DNA of 64,000 nt from Thermoplasmatota archaeon (GTDB lineage: Archaea > Thermoplasmatota > Penumbrarchaeia > Penumbrarchaeales > Penumbrarchaeaceae). The notes beneath the pieces were generated by a model. The model did no database searches, was not told the origin of the DNA, and saw nothing but the letters and a program-made list of their open reading frames with translations. A program made the position numbers and the translations under genes. This document shows positions 34,713-42,134 of this stretch, piece by piece; within the stretch, counting starts at the first letter, position 1; the number at the start of each line of letters is the position of its first letter. The DNA is taken from positions 1 to 64,000 of the forward strand of contig JARVGK010000002.1 of assembly GCA_029762535.1 (NCBI GenBank). The letters are read 5' to 3'.

Positions 34713-35473
34713 TCACAAGGGCTCAATTGAGGGAACTGCACGGGGGTGACCTCCCGCTGCACATCCTTGAACAGGACTATGTCCAATCCCTGTTCCTTAT
34801 GGAACTGTATGGCAGGGACGACCATATCGTGTTCAAGGGCGGGACCTTCATAAAACACGCATACGGACTTGACAGGTTCTCTGAGGACCTGGATTTCACA
34901 CTCCGGGATGAGTTCGATATCGTGAAGGTCATCGATCAGGCTGCAAAAAGGCTGGACAGATATGGTATCACCGCAGAGGTAGAGGACCTTACCCGGGGCA
35001 GACCGTCCATCAATGCACGACTGAGATATCGCGGACCGTTGTACAACGGTACTCCAAGGTCGATAGGTACCATAAGGATAGAGGTGTCAAGGCGGGATGA
35101 TATCATCCTTGCTCCGGTCTGGACAAGGCTCTTCTTCAAATATCCCGAAACGGCCGTCGTCAACGTTCTTTCTTTGAGAAAGGAAGAGGTCCTTGCCGAT
35201 AAGGTAAGAGCGCTCAGCACAAGGTCCAAGGGTCGCGATCTCTACGATGTCTGGTTCCTCCTGAACCAGGGGGCCGTCCCGGACCGAGAGCTCTTTGTTC
35301 GAAAGATGCAAGTTGTCGAGAAGGAACCCGTGGTCAGCATTGGAATTTCCGAAGAGGACTGGAAATATGACCTGAAGAACATACTCGTGAGACCCCCGGA
35401 CCTCTCCATGGTCCTTGACAGGGTCAGAGGCGAACTTACTGCCAGAGGGTTCGATGTCATATCGGATCCCTGA
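34709..35473 (+). CDS. AbiEii-type nucleotidyltransferase toxin
   Basis: 254 residues: YVQSLFLMELYGRDDHIVFKGGTFIKHAYGLDRFSEDLDFTL contains the DUF1814 signature GGT...RFSEDLD, with two catalytic aspartates. Later VNVLSLRKEEVLADKVRALSTRSKGRDLYDVWFLL is the second conserved block. The family transfers nucleotides to tRNA ends or other targets, giving growth arrest or abortive infection. Coupled to its antitoxin by ATGA. Confidence 0.92.
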   Translation: MITRAQLRELHGGDLPLHILEQDYVQSLFLMELYGRDDHIVFKGGTFIKHAYGLDRFSEDLDFTLRDEFDIVKVIDQAAKRLDRYGITAEVEDLTRGRPSINARLRYRGPLYNGTPRSIGTIRIEVSRRDDIILAPVWTRLFFKYPETAVVNVLSLRKEEVLADKVRALSTRSKGRDLYDVWFLLNQGAVPDRELFVRKMQVVEKEPVVSIGISEEDWKYDLKNILVRPPDLSMVLDRVRGELTARGFDVISDP

Positions 35474-35533
35474 GATGATGAACAGAGGACCCATTCTCAA
35501 ACCAAGCCCCCATGGGCCGGTGGCCCGTCATCC

Positions 35534-35824
35534 ATGAGTGATCTATTCCTTGATATTACGAGCCTCATCATATCTTTGGCAGACATCAGGAAGACCCTCT
35601 CATCCCATAAGCCAGTCCTTGAAAAGGACTATGGTGTGAAGAAAATTGGGATATTCGGGTCATACGCACATGGAACTCATACAGAAAGATCGGACATCGA
35701 CATCCTCGTCGAGCTCAACCGGACCCCTGGCAGGGAACTGATGGACCTGAAATTATATCTAGAGGAGATCCTTGGCAAGGAGGTCGATCTCGTCACGGTC
35801 GCCGCCCTCAGGCCCAAGCTTTGA
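35534..35824 (+). CDS. MNT-type nucleotidyltransferase (MntA-like antitoxin), probably 3'-truncated
   Basis: 96 residues with the MNT signature KIGIFGSYAHGTHTERSDIDILVEL (GSx10DxD). Family members usually continue some 10-20 residues past ALRPKL with a basic tail; here the stop follows immediately and a repeat region (block L) begins. No HEPN partner follows. In intact pairs this protein AMPylates and silences the HEPN RNase. An orphan or decaying antitoxin. Confidence 0.82.
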   Translation: MSDLFLDITSLIISLADIRKTLSSHKPVLEKDYGVKKIGIFGSYAHGTHTERSDIDILVELNRTPGRELMDLKLYLEEILGKEVDLVTVAALRPKL

Positions 35825-36159
35825 GACTAACCCTGACGATCTTCAAAGCTCAAGCCCCCTGGATATCACATTTCTCAGGTTGGGGTTAGGGTTGAAGATC
35901 CAGGTGATCCCATCCACTGTGAAAACAATCTTGTTGCTCATGAGGGTTTTCATAGTTTTTGACAGTAGTTGGTCTTCTCTAAAAAGATGGGATCTGTGTC
36001 GGTTCTCCGATCCCCCTTCGATATCCTACCCCGCATTTTGTTCGTAGGCACACAGCATTCACATCGTTCCACTACCGCATCTCCCTCTTTACGGAAACGC
36101 TTCACCCGGAGCCCTTCCGGCCTGCTCGGCGCCCGTAATTCTAAGCGGTATGAGCATCA
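35825..36159. repeat. Degraded element left block (L1)
   Basis: No gene. From about 36025 it carries parts of the left block also found at 40783 and 44173, most clearly CCGGCCTGCTCGGCGCCC near 36117-36134. The 7-bp stem partner present in the other copies is absent. Confidence 0.6.
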
Positions 36160-36231
36160 GAACCTCGGCTATCATCGAAGGTTTATCGTCCCGTTCTTCT
36201 ACCCTATCCAGTATAGCAAAACGGAATCATA
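36160..36231. repeat. 72-bp direct repeat, left copy
   Basis: Matches 36954-37025 in 68 of 72 positions. A more distant, uninterrupted counterpart (same order, GTATAG... AACCGAATCATAAACC) lies at about 40968-41028 in the second element copy. The pair brackets an MNT/HEPN module inserted in the element. Confidence 0.85.
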
Positions 36232-36565
36232 GAACTTCCATTAATGATTCGATAGAAGTTAACAATAGCGGGATATCCTTATTAACCGTTTCATGAACTA
36301 TAGAATAATCCACATCCATGTATCCGTGGACCAATCGATTCCTCAGTCCTGCCATTTTCTTCCATGGGATCTCAGGATGTTCGATCTTCAATTCCGGTGA
36401 AACATTCATCTATGCCTCACCAATTACTTCAAGGAGTTTGAGCAATGCGTATCTTTGCATCTTGTCAGCTCTCATCTCATCTAATGAGGATCCACCCATG
36501 ATCTCGATCGCTTCGAGACATGAATCTCTAATATGAGCCAAGAAAACCTTGTCATCACGAAGCAT
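36227..36565 (-). pseudogene. HEPN (HepT-like) toxin interrupted by TAG
   Basis: From ATG 36565 the frame reads LRDDKVFLAHIRDSCLEAIE...ALLKLLEVIGEA, then TAG (36412-36410), then MNVSPELKIEHPEIPWKKMAGLRNRLVHGY...SLMEVL. Joining both halves gives a full DUF86/HepT protein with the RNase motif RNRLVHGY (Rx4HxY). Family members read GEAAKNVSPE here, so two codons have changed. It overlaps the upstream MNT gene by 11 bases. The stop, which directly abuts an ATG, could allow reinitiation, but loss of function is simpler. Its terminal TGA lies in the 72-bp repeat. Confidence 0.82.
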
Positions 36566-36863
36566 ACTGGATCACGGCCTTATTCATTACCTCTTTTCTG
36601 AAGTACCGACTTAGGTCAGCCGGGGTTCTGACGTCAACTTTTCTTCCACCATACAATTGGGATAAATTCTCCTCGATGTCGAAAAGTTCAAAGTAGCCGA
36701 TCTTTCGTCCTTCCTCGAACTCAACTAGAACATCAATATCCGAATCCGGACCAAAATCATCGCGAAGGATCGATCCGAACAAAGAAAGTTTCCGAATTCC
36801 ATTTTTCTTACAGAATGAAGCGATAATGTTCTTATCGATCGATATCCCGTGGAATTTGGCCAT
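36555..36863 (-). CDS. MNT-type nucleotidyltransferase antitoxin
   Basis: 102 residues from ATG 36863 (MAKFHGISIDKNIIASF), chosen because AGGTGG lies nine bases upstream; the frame extends further but without a better start. Motif LSLFGSILRDDFGPDSDIDVLVEFEEG has GSx9-10DxD. It would AMPylate its HEPN partner, but that gene carries a nonsense codon, so the antitoxin may have outlived its toxin. Confidence 0.85.
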   Translation of the reverse strand: MAKFHGISIDKNIIASFCKKNGIRKLSLFGSILRDDFGPDSDIDVLVEFEEGRKIGYFELFDIEENLSQLYGGRKVDVRTPADLSRYFRKEVMNKAVIQYAS

Positions 36864-36953
36864 CTTTACCACCTGACGTTGGGTAGAAATATTGATACAA
36901 ATAAATAAGTTTAACTGTTTTTTAAGTATAGTCCCCGGTATACATATCATCCC

Positions 36954-37025
36954 GAACCTCGGCTATCTTAGAAGGTTTATTGTCCCGTTCTTCTATCCTA
37001 TCCAGTATAGCAAAACGGAATCATA
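36954..37025. repeat. 72-bp direct repeat, right copy (native element position)
   Basis: Right partner of 36160-36231. It continues directly into the leader of the nuclease gene at 37128, as in the second element copy, so this is the original copy. Confidence 0.85.
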
Positions 37026-37036
37026 AACCTTCGTAC

Positions 37037-37122
37037 CTGGCCGCAGGCCAGCTACCAGAAAAATCACCTCAATCCGCCACTTCATATCACCTGACTCCAG
37101 TCAAAAACAAAAGTCAGGTGAT
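37037..37122 (+). promoter_or_regulatory. Structured leader of nuclease gene: hairpin plus RBS-sequestering stem (copy 1)
   Basis: A hairpin CTGGCC-gca-GGCCAG (37037-37051) precedes a second stem, ATCACCTGACT (37086-37096) with AGTCAGGTGAT (37112-37122). The second stem buries GGTGAT, the Shine-Dalgarno five bases before the ATG at 37128. Copy 2 has the same arrangement with different bases in the first hairpin. Confidence 0.75.
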
Positions 37123-37127
37123 CTCAG

Positions 37128-37454
37128 ATGAGAATGGAACAGCTGAAGAAGAGAAATGATTCGTTCAACCACTGGATCGTGAAGTCGATCTTGATCTTCG
37201 AATTAGAGCGAATGGGGCACCGGGTCGAAGTCGAAGTACATCTTCCGGGTATTGGATACTGTGACGTAGTTGATCTTACTGTCGGGATCCAATACGAGAT
37301 CGACGGGAACTGTTCTCCAAAATATCGGAATGAAAAAGCGAAGAAGTATCTTCGCCCTGGGATCCGGGACGTGATCGTGATCCCCATTCACAAGCTTCCG
37401 AATGACATCAATGAGATCCGATCCTACGTTGCTCAATACCTCGTGTCGGATTGA
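37128..37454 (+). CDS. Small PD-(D/E)XK-like nuclease of repeated element (copy 1)
   Basis: 108 residues: basic N-terminus, FELERMGHRVEVEV, then GYCDVVDLTVGIQYEIDGNCSPKYRNEKAKKYLRPGIRDVIVIPIHKLP. The order Glu, Asp (D46), Glu (E57, in QYEID) and a downstream Lys resembles the restriction-endonuclease fold of Holliday resolvases and Vsr-like enzymes, though the usual Lys after the Glu is Asp here. Over 85% identical to the protein at 41125. Possibly the mobility or homing function of the surrounding element. Tight RBS hairpin suggests low expression. Confidence 0.7.
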   Translation: MRMEQLKKRNDSFNHWIVKSILIFELERMGHRVEVEVHLPGIGYCDVVDLTVGIQYEIDGNCSPKYRNEKAKKYLRPGIRDVIVIPIHKLPNDINEIRSYVAQYLVSD

Positions 37455-37478
37455 TCGATATTACTTTATTCGGTTCTT

Positions 37479-37691
37479 TCTCGCCCCCTTACTTCCTCAT
37501 CGGCAATTCACAATCCTCGCCTCATGGTCCTGAAGTACCACCAGGAGCCCTACCCTTACTCCTTTTCGGCTGCGGGATTCTTACCACTTCGTCGTACTCC
37601 CAACCCCAACTACCGCATTACATTCGCAGGCTCATTACATTGACCACGTTACACTTCCCCATCTTCCTGAAGTACGTAGTCAGTCGATGAG
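37479..37691. repeat. Repeat block R (R2)
   Basis: Begins TCTCGCCCCCTT, ends GTACGTAGTCAGTCGATGAG. The last 85 bases (CGCATTACATTCGCAGG onwards) are almost identical to R1 and R3, while the first half has diverged. It directly follows the nuclease gene and directly precedes the 3' end of the 37717 partner gene. Confidence 0.85.
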
Positions 37692-37716
37692 ACGGAGGTT
37701 AGGAAAGGTTGTTAGA

Positions 37717-38244
37717 TTATTTTATTAAATTCATTAATTCATTAATATTAATTTTCTTAAATAATATTTCACCTAATCCTGGATCTATATTTAATTTTTT
37801 CACATCAACATTTGTTAATCTCATTTTTGGTTTCTTTATTATGTTAAATATTTCATTTTTTAAGGTTTTTGATAAAGCTGGAATAATTATATATGAATTA
37901 TTATTATCAATCATTATTAACATATATTGTTTTGTATATGAATTTAATTCATTGTAATATATTTTTTTAATATTACTTGGATCAATACGTATTTTATTAA
38001 AAATAAAACTGAATATAATATTTTTGTTTATAGATAATTTTATTGGTATTTTTATTAATGCATATAAAATATATATCAATCCAATTGATGATAATATATT
38101 GAGTAAATATAATGTGAACAATAAATCATCAAGTAAATTATCTATTAAAAAGAAAATAATGGCAAAACAATTTATAATTAATAATGATAAAAAACTCAAT
38201 AATAATCCGTAAAAATAATAATTATTTATTATTTTAAATTTCAT
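37717..38244 (-). CDS. Small membrane protein, cassette partner (candidate immunity protein)
   Basis: 175 residues, AT-rich. Two transmembrane helices (YGLLLSFLSLLIINCFAIIFFLI and LLNILSSIGLIYILYALI) precede a beta-rich cytoplasmic domain (LSINKNIIFSFIFNKIRIDPSNIKKIYYN...NSYIIIPALS). Its ATG overlaps the stop of the large cassette protein (ATGA), so the two are translationally coupled. Same plan as the 30454 protein. The function is not recognised; coupling and pair divergence make an immunity or chaperone role plausible. Confidence 0.75.
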   Translation of the reverse strand: MKFKIINNYYFYGLLLSFLSLLIINCFAIIFFLIDNLLDDLLFTLYLLNILSSIGLIYILYALIKIPIKLSINKNIIFSFIFNKIRIDPSNIKKIYYNELNSYTKQYMLIMIDNNNSYIIIPALSKTLKNEIFNIIKKPKMRLTNVDVKKLNIDPGLGEILFKKININELMNLIK

Positions 38245-40733
38245 TCTTTCAACTCCGTTGCATGAATTACAAAAGAAAGTTCACCTATACCTTTGTAAGG
38301 ACTATTATTCTCTCCTTTAATAGTATAAATTCCATAACCAGAAAAATAAGCTCCTCCTTCGTCATAGATTATGCAATTTTTTGGATTTAATAATTCACCT
38401 TCATCAATTTCTCCATTTTCATTATAATCCAAATACACTTTATTGTTTATTATATCAAAAATTATAAATCCAATTGGAGTACCCGATGAAGGAGATATAT
38501 CTATAAAATCATCGTTCTCATCTTCATCAACAAGGTTAAAACAATCTTTATCGACAATCCATATTCTTAATTCAATAGTATCTAAACAGGTATATAACTT
38601 TGGAGGTTGTTTACTATTTTCATCCCAATCACGTAATGACCAAGTGTGTATATAGTCATATTTTATATTAGGATTCATGAATTGATTAGTAATAATTGGA
38701 AGCCAGGTATATACACTCATATATATTGCTGGATCAGGCCTTATTAAATTGCCATCAATCCAAGATGCCTTATCAAATTCATTATTTTTTAAAAGAGAAG
38801 TTTTATGTTTGTATTGTACTAAATCAATACAAACTTCATAATTATAATCGTAATCATTTTCGAAAGATATCGAAGTTGACCGAATCCTATTGTAGTTCCT
38901 TTTTCTTTCTTCAACAAAGTGTGTTTCGTATCTTACAATAAAAATTATTGCATCTATCAACCATGGAATTGCTCCAACACACCATGCGATCGCAGCGAAT
39001 GGTGATAATACCTTATCAACACCGAAGAATATTGAAATAGCCATACAAGTCGCACTTGCTATATATACAATTCCAGCCCAGGTTTTTTGTTTCAATTTTA
39101 AGTTCCAATCATCATCTTCAATTAAAAACCCATATAACCATATTCCTGCTCCTATGCAAGTTAATATAAAAGAAATAATTGAACAAATTTGTGTACCAAG
39201 TGTAGCACCACCACCAGTGATTACTGCTTCACCTCCTAGTTGTGTGGCCATACCTAATAATGAAAATACGAAACCTAAACAATTTTGTAATGCCTTATAT
39301 AATAAATATATTATACCGTAAATATCAATAATATCCTCAATATTAATTCCTTTTGTAGATTCATAAATATCAACCCCAAAAAGCTTATCGGTTAAATTAT
39401 CAATGGTGAAATAATTTGAATAGTCCTCCATGAAATCTAAATAATTAGTAAAACTAACATTTGTTTCAATATTAAATAAATCAATCAGAGTTTTAAATAA
39501 TAATTCCATTATGATATAATATAAGTCAGATACTATAGATGAAAATTGACTAATATATTTATTAATGTTAATAAATATTGGAATTAAAATTTTTGCAGGA
39601 GAAAAAATATTCAATAATATTGAGTTTAATTTTTCCTGAACATTATCAGATAATTCTTCAGAAATGGAAATTATCATAAACAAATTGCATAGTTCAGGAA
39701 TATGTGTTGTTATACATTCTTTAATTTCGATAAATGAGGATGTTACGACACCTTCAATATAATTTATTATAACTTTCAAACCGTCGATTATTCTTAATAT
39801 TACTTTATTTAACAATTTTAACGGACCAATAAAATTATTAATAATTATATCAGCTATACTTGGTAGTTCTTTATGATTATATCCAATATTATCATTCCTA
39901 TCCATTGCTGTTAGGTTGATATTAAATCCTTCCAAAATAGCAGATTTAAATTTTTCCCAGCTATTTATTGACCATTCAAATGAGTAACTAACATTTGTTA
40001 AATCATTACAATAAATGGTTTGGTCTTCTAATGAAGTGATGTCAACATTTATAAATCTTATACCAAAAAGATCTTTTACACCTACCTCGAATATTATTTT
40101 AAATCCACCATCTGGTATCTTTAACATTCCAAGATTGCAATATTGCACCTCATAGAATGGATTAAATTGCCAAATTTCTGGTGGAGTTCCATCAATACCT
40201 GTTGCAGATGAATTGAATCCCCCCATTAACTCTTGGCTGTCTGTTATTCCATCTTCATCGGTATCATTTTTATTAGGATCTGTTAAATTGCAAAATTCTT
40301 GATAATCATTTAAACCATCATAATCTGTATCATAAATCAATGGATTAGAATTTACATAATAATAAGAGTATTGTTCAAAAGTAGCCTCATATATAATTAA
40401 AACCCTCCATCCAATAATTTCTTTTTTATCCGAAAGTCCATCCCCATCAGTATCAAATAAAATTGCACTCGTTTCAGATCCATCTCTTATTCCATTTCCG
40501 TTCAGATCCTCTTCGTTGTCGGGGATCCCGTCTCTGTCTGAATCTTTCGAGAGCGGGTTATATCCCCATTGGATTTCCGCAGAATCATTGAATCCGTCAC
40601 TGTCAGTATCGTTTGAATTCGGATCCGTCTCTGTCCAGATCTCATTATTTGAGTATATTCCGTCTCCATTGTCTCCGTCTATTCTTCCATTCCTATTACG
40701 ATCTTCTATTCCATCTTTTATTGTGTCTTTCAT
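38241..40733 (-). CDS. Large cassette protein 1: calcium-repeat head, Ig-like domain, polytopic tail
   Basis: 830 residues from the ATG at 40733. The frame continues 71 codons upstream, but those are translated repeat sequence. The head has thrombospondin-type-3/EF-like repeats (DRNRNGRIDGDNGDG, DTDSDGFNDSAEIQWGYNP, DSDRDGIPDNEED, DTDGDGLSDKKE). SSATGIDGTPPEIW leads to an Ig-like module (VKDLFGIRFINVDIT... GFNINLTAMDRNDNIGY). A hydrophobic region with several membrane spans, and a soluble C-terminal beta domain (LRIWIVDKDCFNLVDEDENDDF) with its own calcium-like loop, complete it. No signal peptide is present, so the 5' end is probably missing. Head DNA is almost identical to the 42135 and 45494 genes, tail is not. 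Confidence 0.75.
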   Translation of the reverse strand: MKDTIKDGIEDRNRNGRIDGDNGDGIYSNNEIWTETDPNSNDTDSDGFNDSAEIQWGYNPLSKDSDRDGIPDNEEDLNGNGIRDGSETSAILFDTDGDGLSDKKEIIGWRVLIIYEATFEQYSYYYVNSNPLIYDTDYDGLNDYQEFCNLTDPNKNDTDEDGITDSQELMGGFNSSATGIDGTPPEIWQFNPFYEVQYCNLGMLKIPDGGFKIIFEVGVKDLFGIRFINVDITSLEDQTIYCNDLTNVSYSFEWSINSWEKFKSAILEGFNINLTAMDRNDNIGYNHKELPSIADIIINNFIGPLKLLNKVILRIIDGLKVIINYIEGVVTSSFIEIKECITTHIPELCNLFMIISISEELSDNVQEKLNSILLNIFSPAKILIPIFININKYISQFSSIVSDLYYIIMELLFKTLIDLFNIETNVSFTNYLDFMEDYSNYFTIDNLTDKLFGVDIYESTKGINIEDIIDIYGIIYLLYKALQNCLGFVFSLLGMATQLGGEAVITGGGATLGTQICSIISFILTCIGAGIWLYGFLIEDDDWNLKLKQKTWAGIVYIASATCMAISIFFGVDKVLSPFAAIAWCVGAIPWLIDAIIFIVRYETHFVEERKRNYNRIRSTSISFENDYDYNYEVCIDLVQYKHKTSLLKNNEFDKASWIDGNLIRPDPAIYMSVYTWLPIITNQFMNPNIKYDYIHTWSLRDWDENSKQPPKLYTCLDTIELRIWIVDKDCFNLVDEDENDDFIDISPSSGTPIGFIIFDIINNKVYLDYNENGEIDEGELLNPKNCIIYDEGGAYFSGYGIYTIKGENNSPYKGIGELSFVIHATELKE

Positions 40734-40782
40734 TTTTTTCGTTCTTTTTATGTAATAAAAAGTGCAGTAATTAATAAAAGAG

Positions 40783-41050
40783 GGAGGTGCATGCTTCGCA
40801 TGCAGATTCCCGAGGATCGTCTCAGCTGCCGCTTCGCACAGCAGGCCGATCCATCTCGGGTTTCTAAGACCCCCCCAGCCGCCTGCGCTGGCCTCCACCG
40901 CAGACCCCTCCGGCCTGCTCGGCGGCTCTAATTCCTTATCCGACATTTTCAGAACCTCGAATTTCTACAAAGGTCTATTGTTCGGTTTTCTTTCCATTAC
41001 CGTATAGGAAAACCGAATCATAAACCTTCGCATCCAGCAAAGCTGGATAT
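40783..41050. repeat. Repeat block L with covarying stem (element copy 2)
   Basis: Starts GGAGGTGCATGC, with palindrome GCATGC-ttc-GCATGC at 40789-40803. A stem AGCCGCC (40877-40883) with GGCGGCT (40921-40927) has a 37-base spacer; the copy at 44173 has two compensating pair changes and the same spacer. A hairpin ATCCAGC-aaa-GCTGGAT lies at 41032-41048. No gene. Confidence 0.7.
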
Positions 41051-41081
41051 ACATTCCAGGTCCATCAATCCGACACTTGAC

Positions 41082-41118
41082 ATCACCTGACGTGCGATAA
41101 AAACAAAAGTCAGGTGAT
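41082..41118 (+). promoter_or_regulatory. RBS-sequestering hairpin of nuclease gene (copy 2)
   Basis: ATCACCTGAC (41082-41091) pairs with GTCAGGTGAT (41109-41118). The right arm contains GGTGAT, six bases before the ATG at 41125. Loop sequence differs from copy 1 while the stem is kept. Confidence 0.75.
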
Positions 41119-41124
41119 GAAAAG

Positions 41125-41460
41125 ATGAAAAAGAAAAGAATAGAACCGTTGAGAATAAGAAGCGATTCCTTCAAACACTGGATCGTCAAATCCATTCTGC
41201 TCTTTGAACTCGAGCGAATGGGTCATAGACTCGAAGTAGAGTTGTATATCCCAGGGATCGGATACTGTGACGTTGTTGATCTCACTGTCGGGATCCAGTA
41301 CGAGATCGACGGGAACTGCTCCCCAAAGTACAGAAATGAGAAAGCAAAAAAGTATCTTCGACCTGGGATCCGGGACGTGATCGTGATCCCCATTCATAAG
41401 CTTCCGAAAGACATCAACGAGATCCGATCCTACGTTGCTCAATACCTCGTGTCGGATTGA
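41125..41460 (+). CDS. Small PD-(D/E)XK-like nuclease of repeated element (copy 2)
   Basis: 111 residues, paralogue of the 37128 protein: same core (FELERMGHRLEVELYIPGIGYCDVVDL, GIQYEIDGNCSPKYRNEKAKKYL, RDVIVIPIHKLPKD) with changes mainly at the N-terminus. The last 63 residues are nearly invariant between copies, suggesting recent spread or continued selection. This element copy is uninterrupted: L block, hairpins, gene, R block. It lies between two large/small cassettes. Confidence 0.7.
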   Translation: MKKKRIEPLRIRSDSFKHWIVKSILLFELERMGHRLEVELYIPGIGYCDVVDLTVGIQYEIDGNCSPKYRNEKAKKYLRPGIRDVIVIPIHKLPKDINEIRSYVAQYLVSD

Positions 41461-41484
41461 TCGATAATGCTTTATTCGGTTCTT

Positions 41485-41687
41485 TCTCGCCCCCTTGTAT
41501 CCTCGATGCGAATTCACAGGCTTCACTTCATGATTGTACACCGCTCACCCTACCCTATTCGCTTTCAGTTGCAGGACTCTTCGCATCTCGTCACACTCCC
41601 CCAAACCCCCGCATTACATTCGCAGGCTCATTACATTGACCACGTTACACTTTCCCATCTTCCTGAAGTACGTAGTCAGTCGATGAG
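41485..41687. repeat. Repeat block R (R1)
   Basis: Reference copy: TCTCGCCCCCTTG to CAGTCGATGAG, directly after the nuclease gene. GATGCGAA (41505-41512) can pair with TTCGCATC (41580-41587), and this pairing is kept at 44490-44497/44567-44574 although the sequence between them differs. Confidence 0.85.
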
Positions 41688-41903
41688 CACGGGAGGGAGA
41701 AACGGATACTAGTTCATTCTTCTTTACTTACCCTAACCACAATCGACTGGCAGTTAAGAATTATGATACCATGTATGAGCCATTTGTTGCTATTTGCATT
41801 GGCCTCTATGTTCGATCAATAGGAGGAATCTTCGTTATAATTTTAGTAAAGGTTAATGGTCAAACTGAATTATAAGTAGGTGATCGTTATGCATGTTGAT
41901 AAA

Positions 41904-42134
41904 TTATTTTATTTTATGTTTCTTTTTTCCATTGAGACTATTAACTTTTATTTTCTCTAATATATTAGGCAATAAATAAATTATAATAGTAAATATTGAA
42001 ACTAATATACCTATGGCAAAAATAAAATGTTTTATATATATGAAAGCGAAAATAAAAACAAACATCGTTATAATAATTAATATTAATCCAGATAATTGTA
42101 AAATATCTTTATTAGTTTTATTTATATTACTCAT
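41904..42134 (-). CDS. Small membrane protein, cassette partner
   Basis: 76 residues with two transmembrane helices (LSGLILIIITMFVFIFAFIYI and FIFAIGILVSIFTIIIYLL) and a basic tail (KKKHKIK). Its ATG directly follows the TAG stop of the 42135 gene, with no spacer, so it is translationally coupled. Unrelated in sequence to the 37717 protein, as expected if partners match their variable tails. AT-rich. Function unknown. The 190 bases downstream to the R block hold nothing recognisable. Confidence 0.7.
   Translation of the reverse strand: MSNINKTNKDILQLSGLILIIITMFVFIFAFIYIKHFIFAIGILVSIFTIIIYLLPNILEKIKVNSLNGKKKHKIK

Noticed and set aside
36410..36412. TAG read as pyrrolysine in the HEPN gene
   Set aside because: TAG serves as a normal stop elsewhere (42135 gene) and the family has no conserved residue needing it; a nonsense mutation is simpler.
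40734..40946. 71-residue N-terminal extension of cassette protein 1
   Set aside because: It is translated block L repeat sequence, not shared with the other cassette proteins.
41485..41687. Block R as a protein-coding sequence
   Set aside because: The short frames in it differ between copies while base-paired segments are kept, so a non-coding role fits better.
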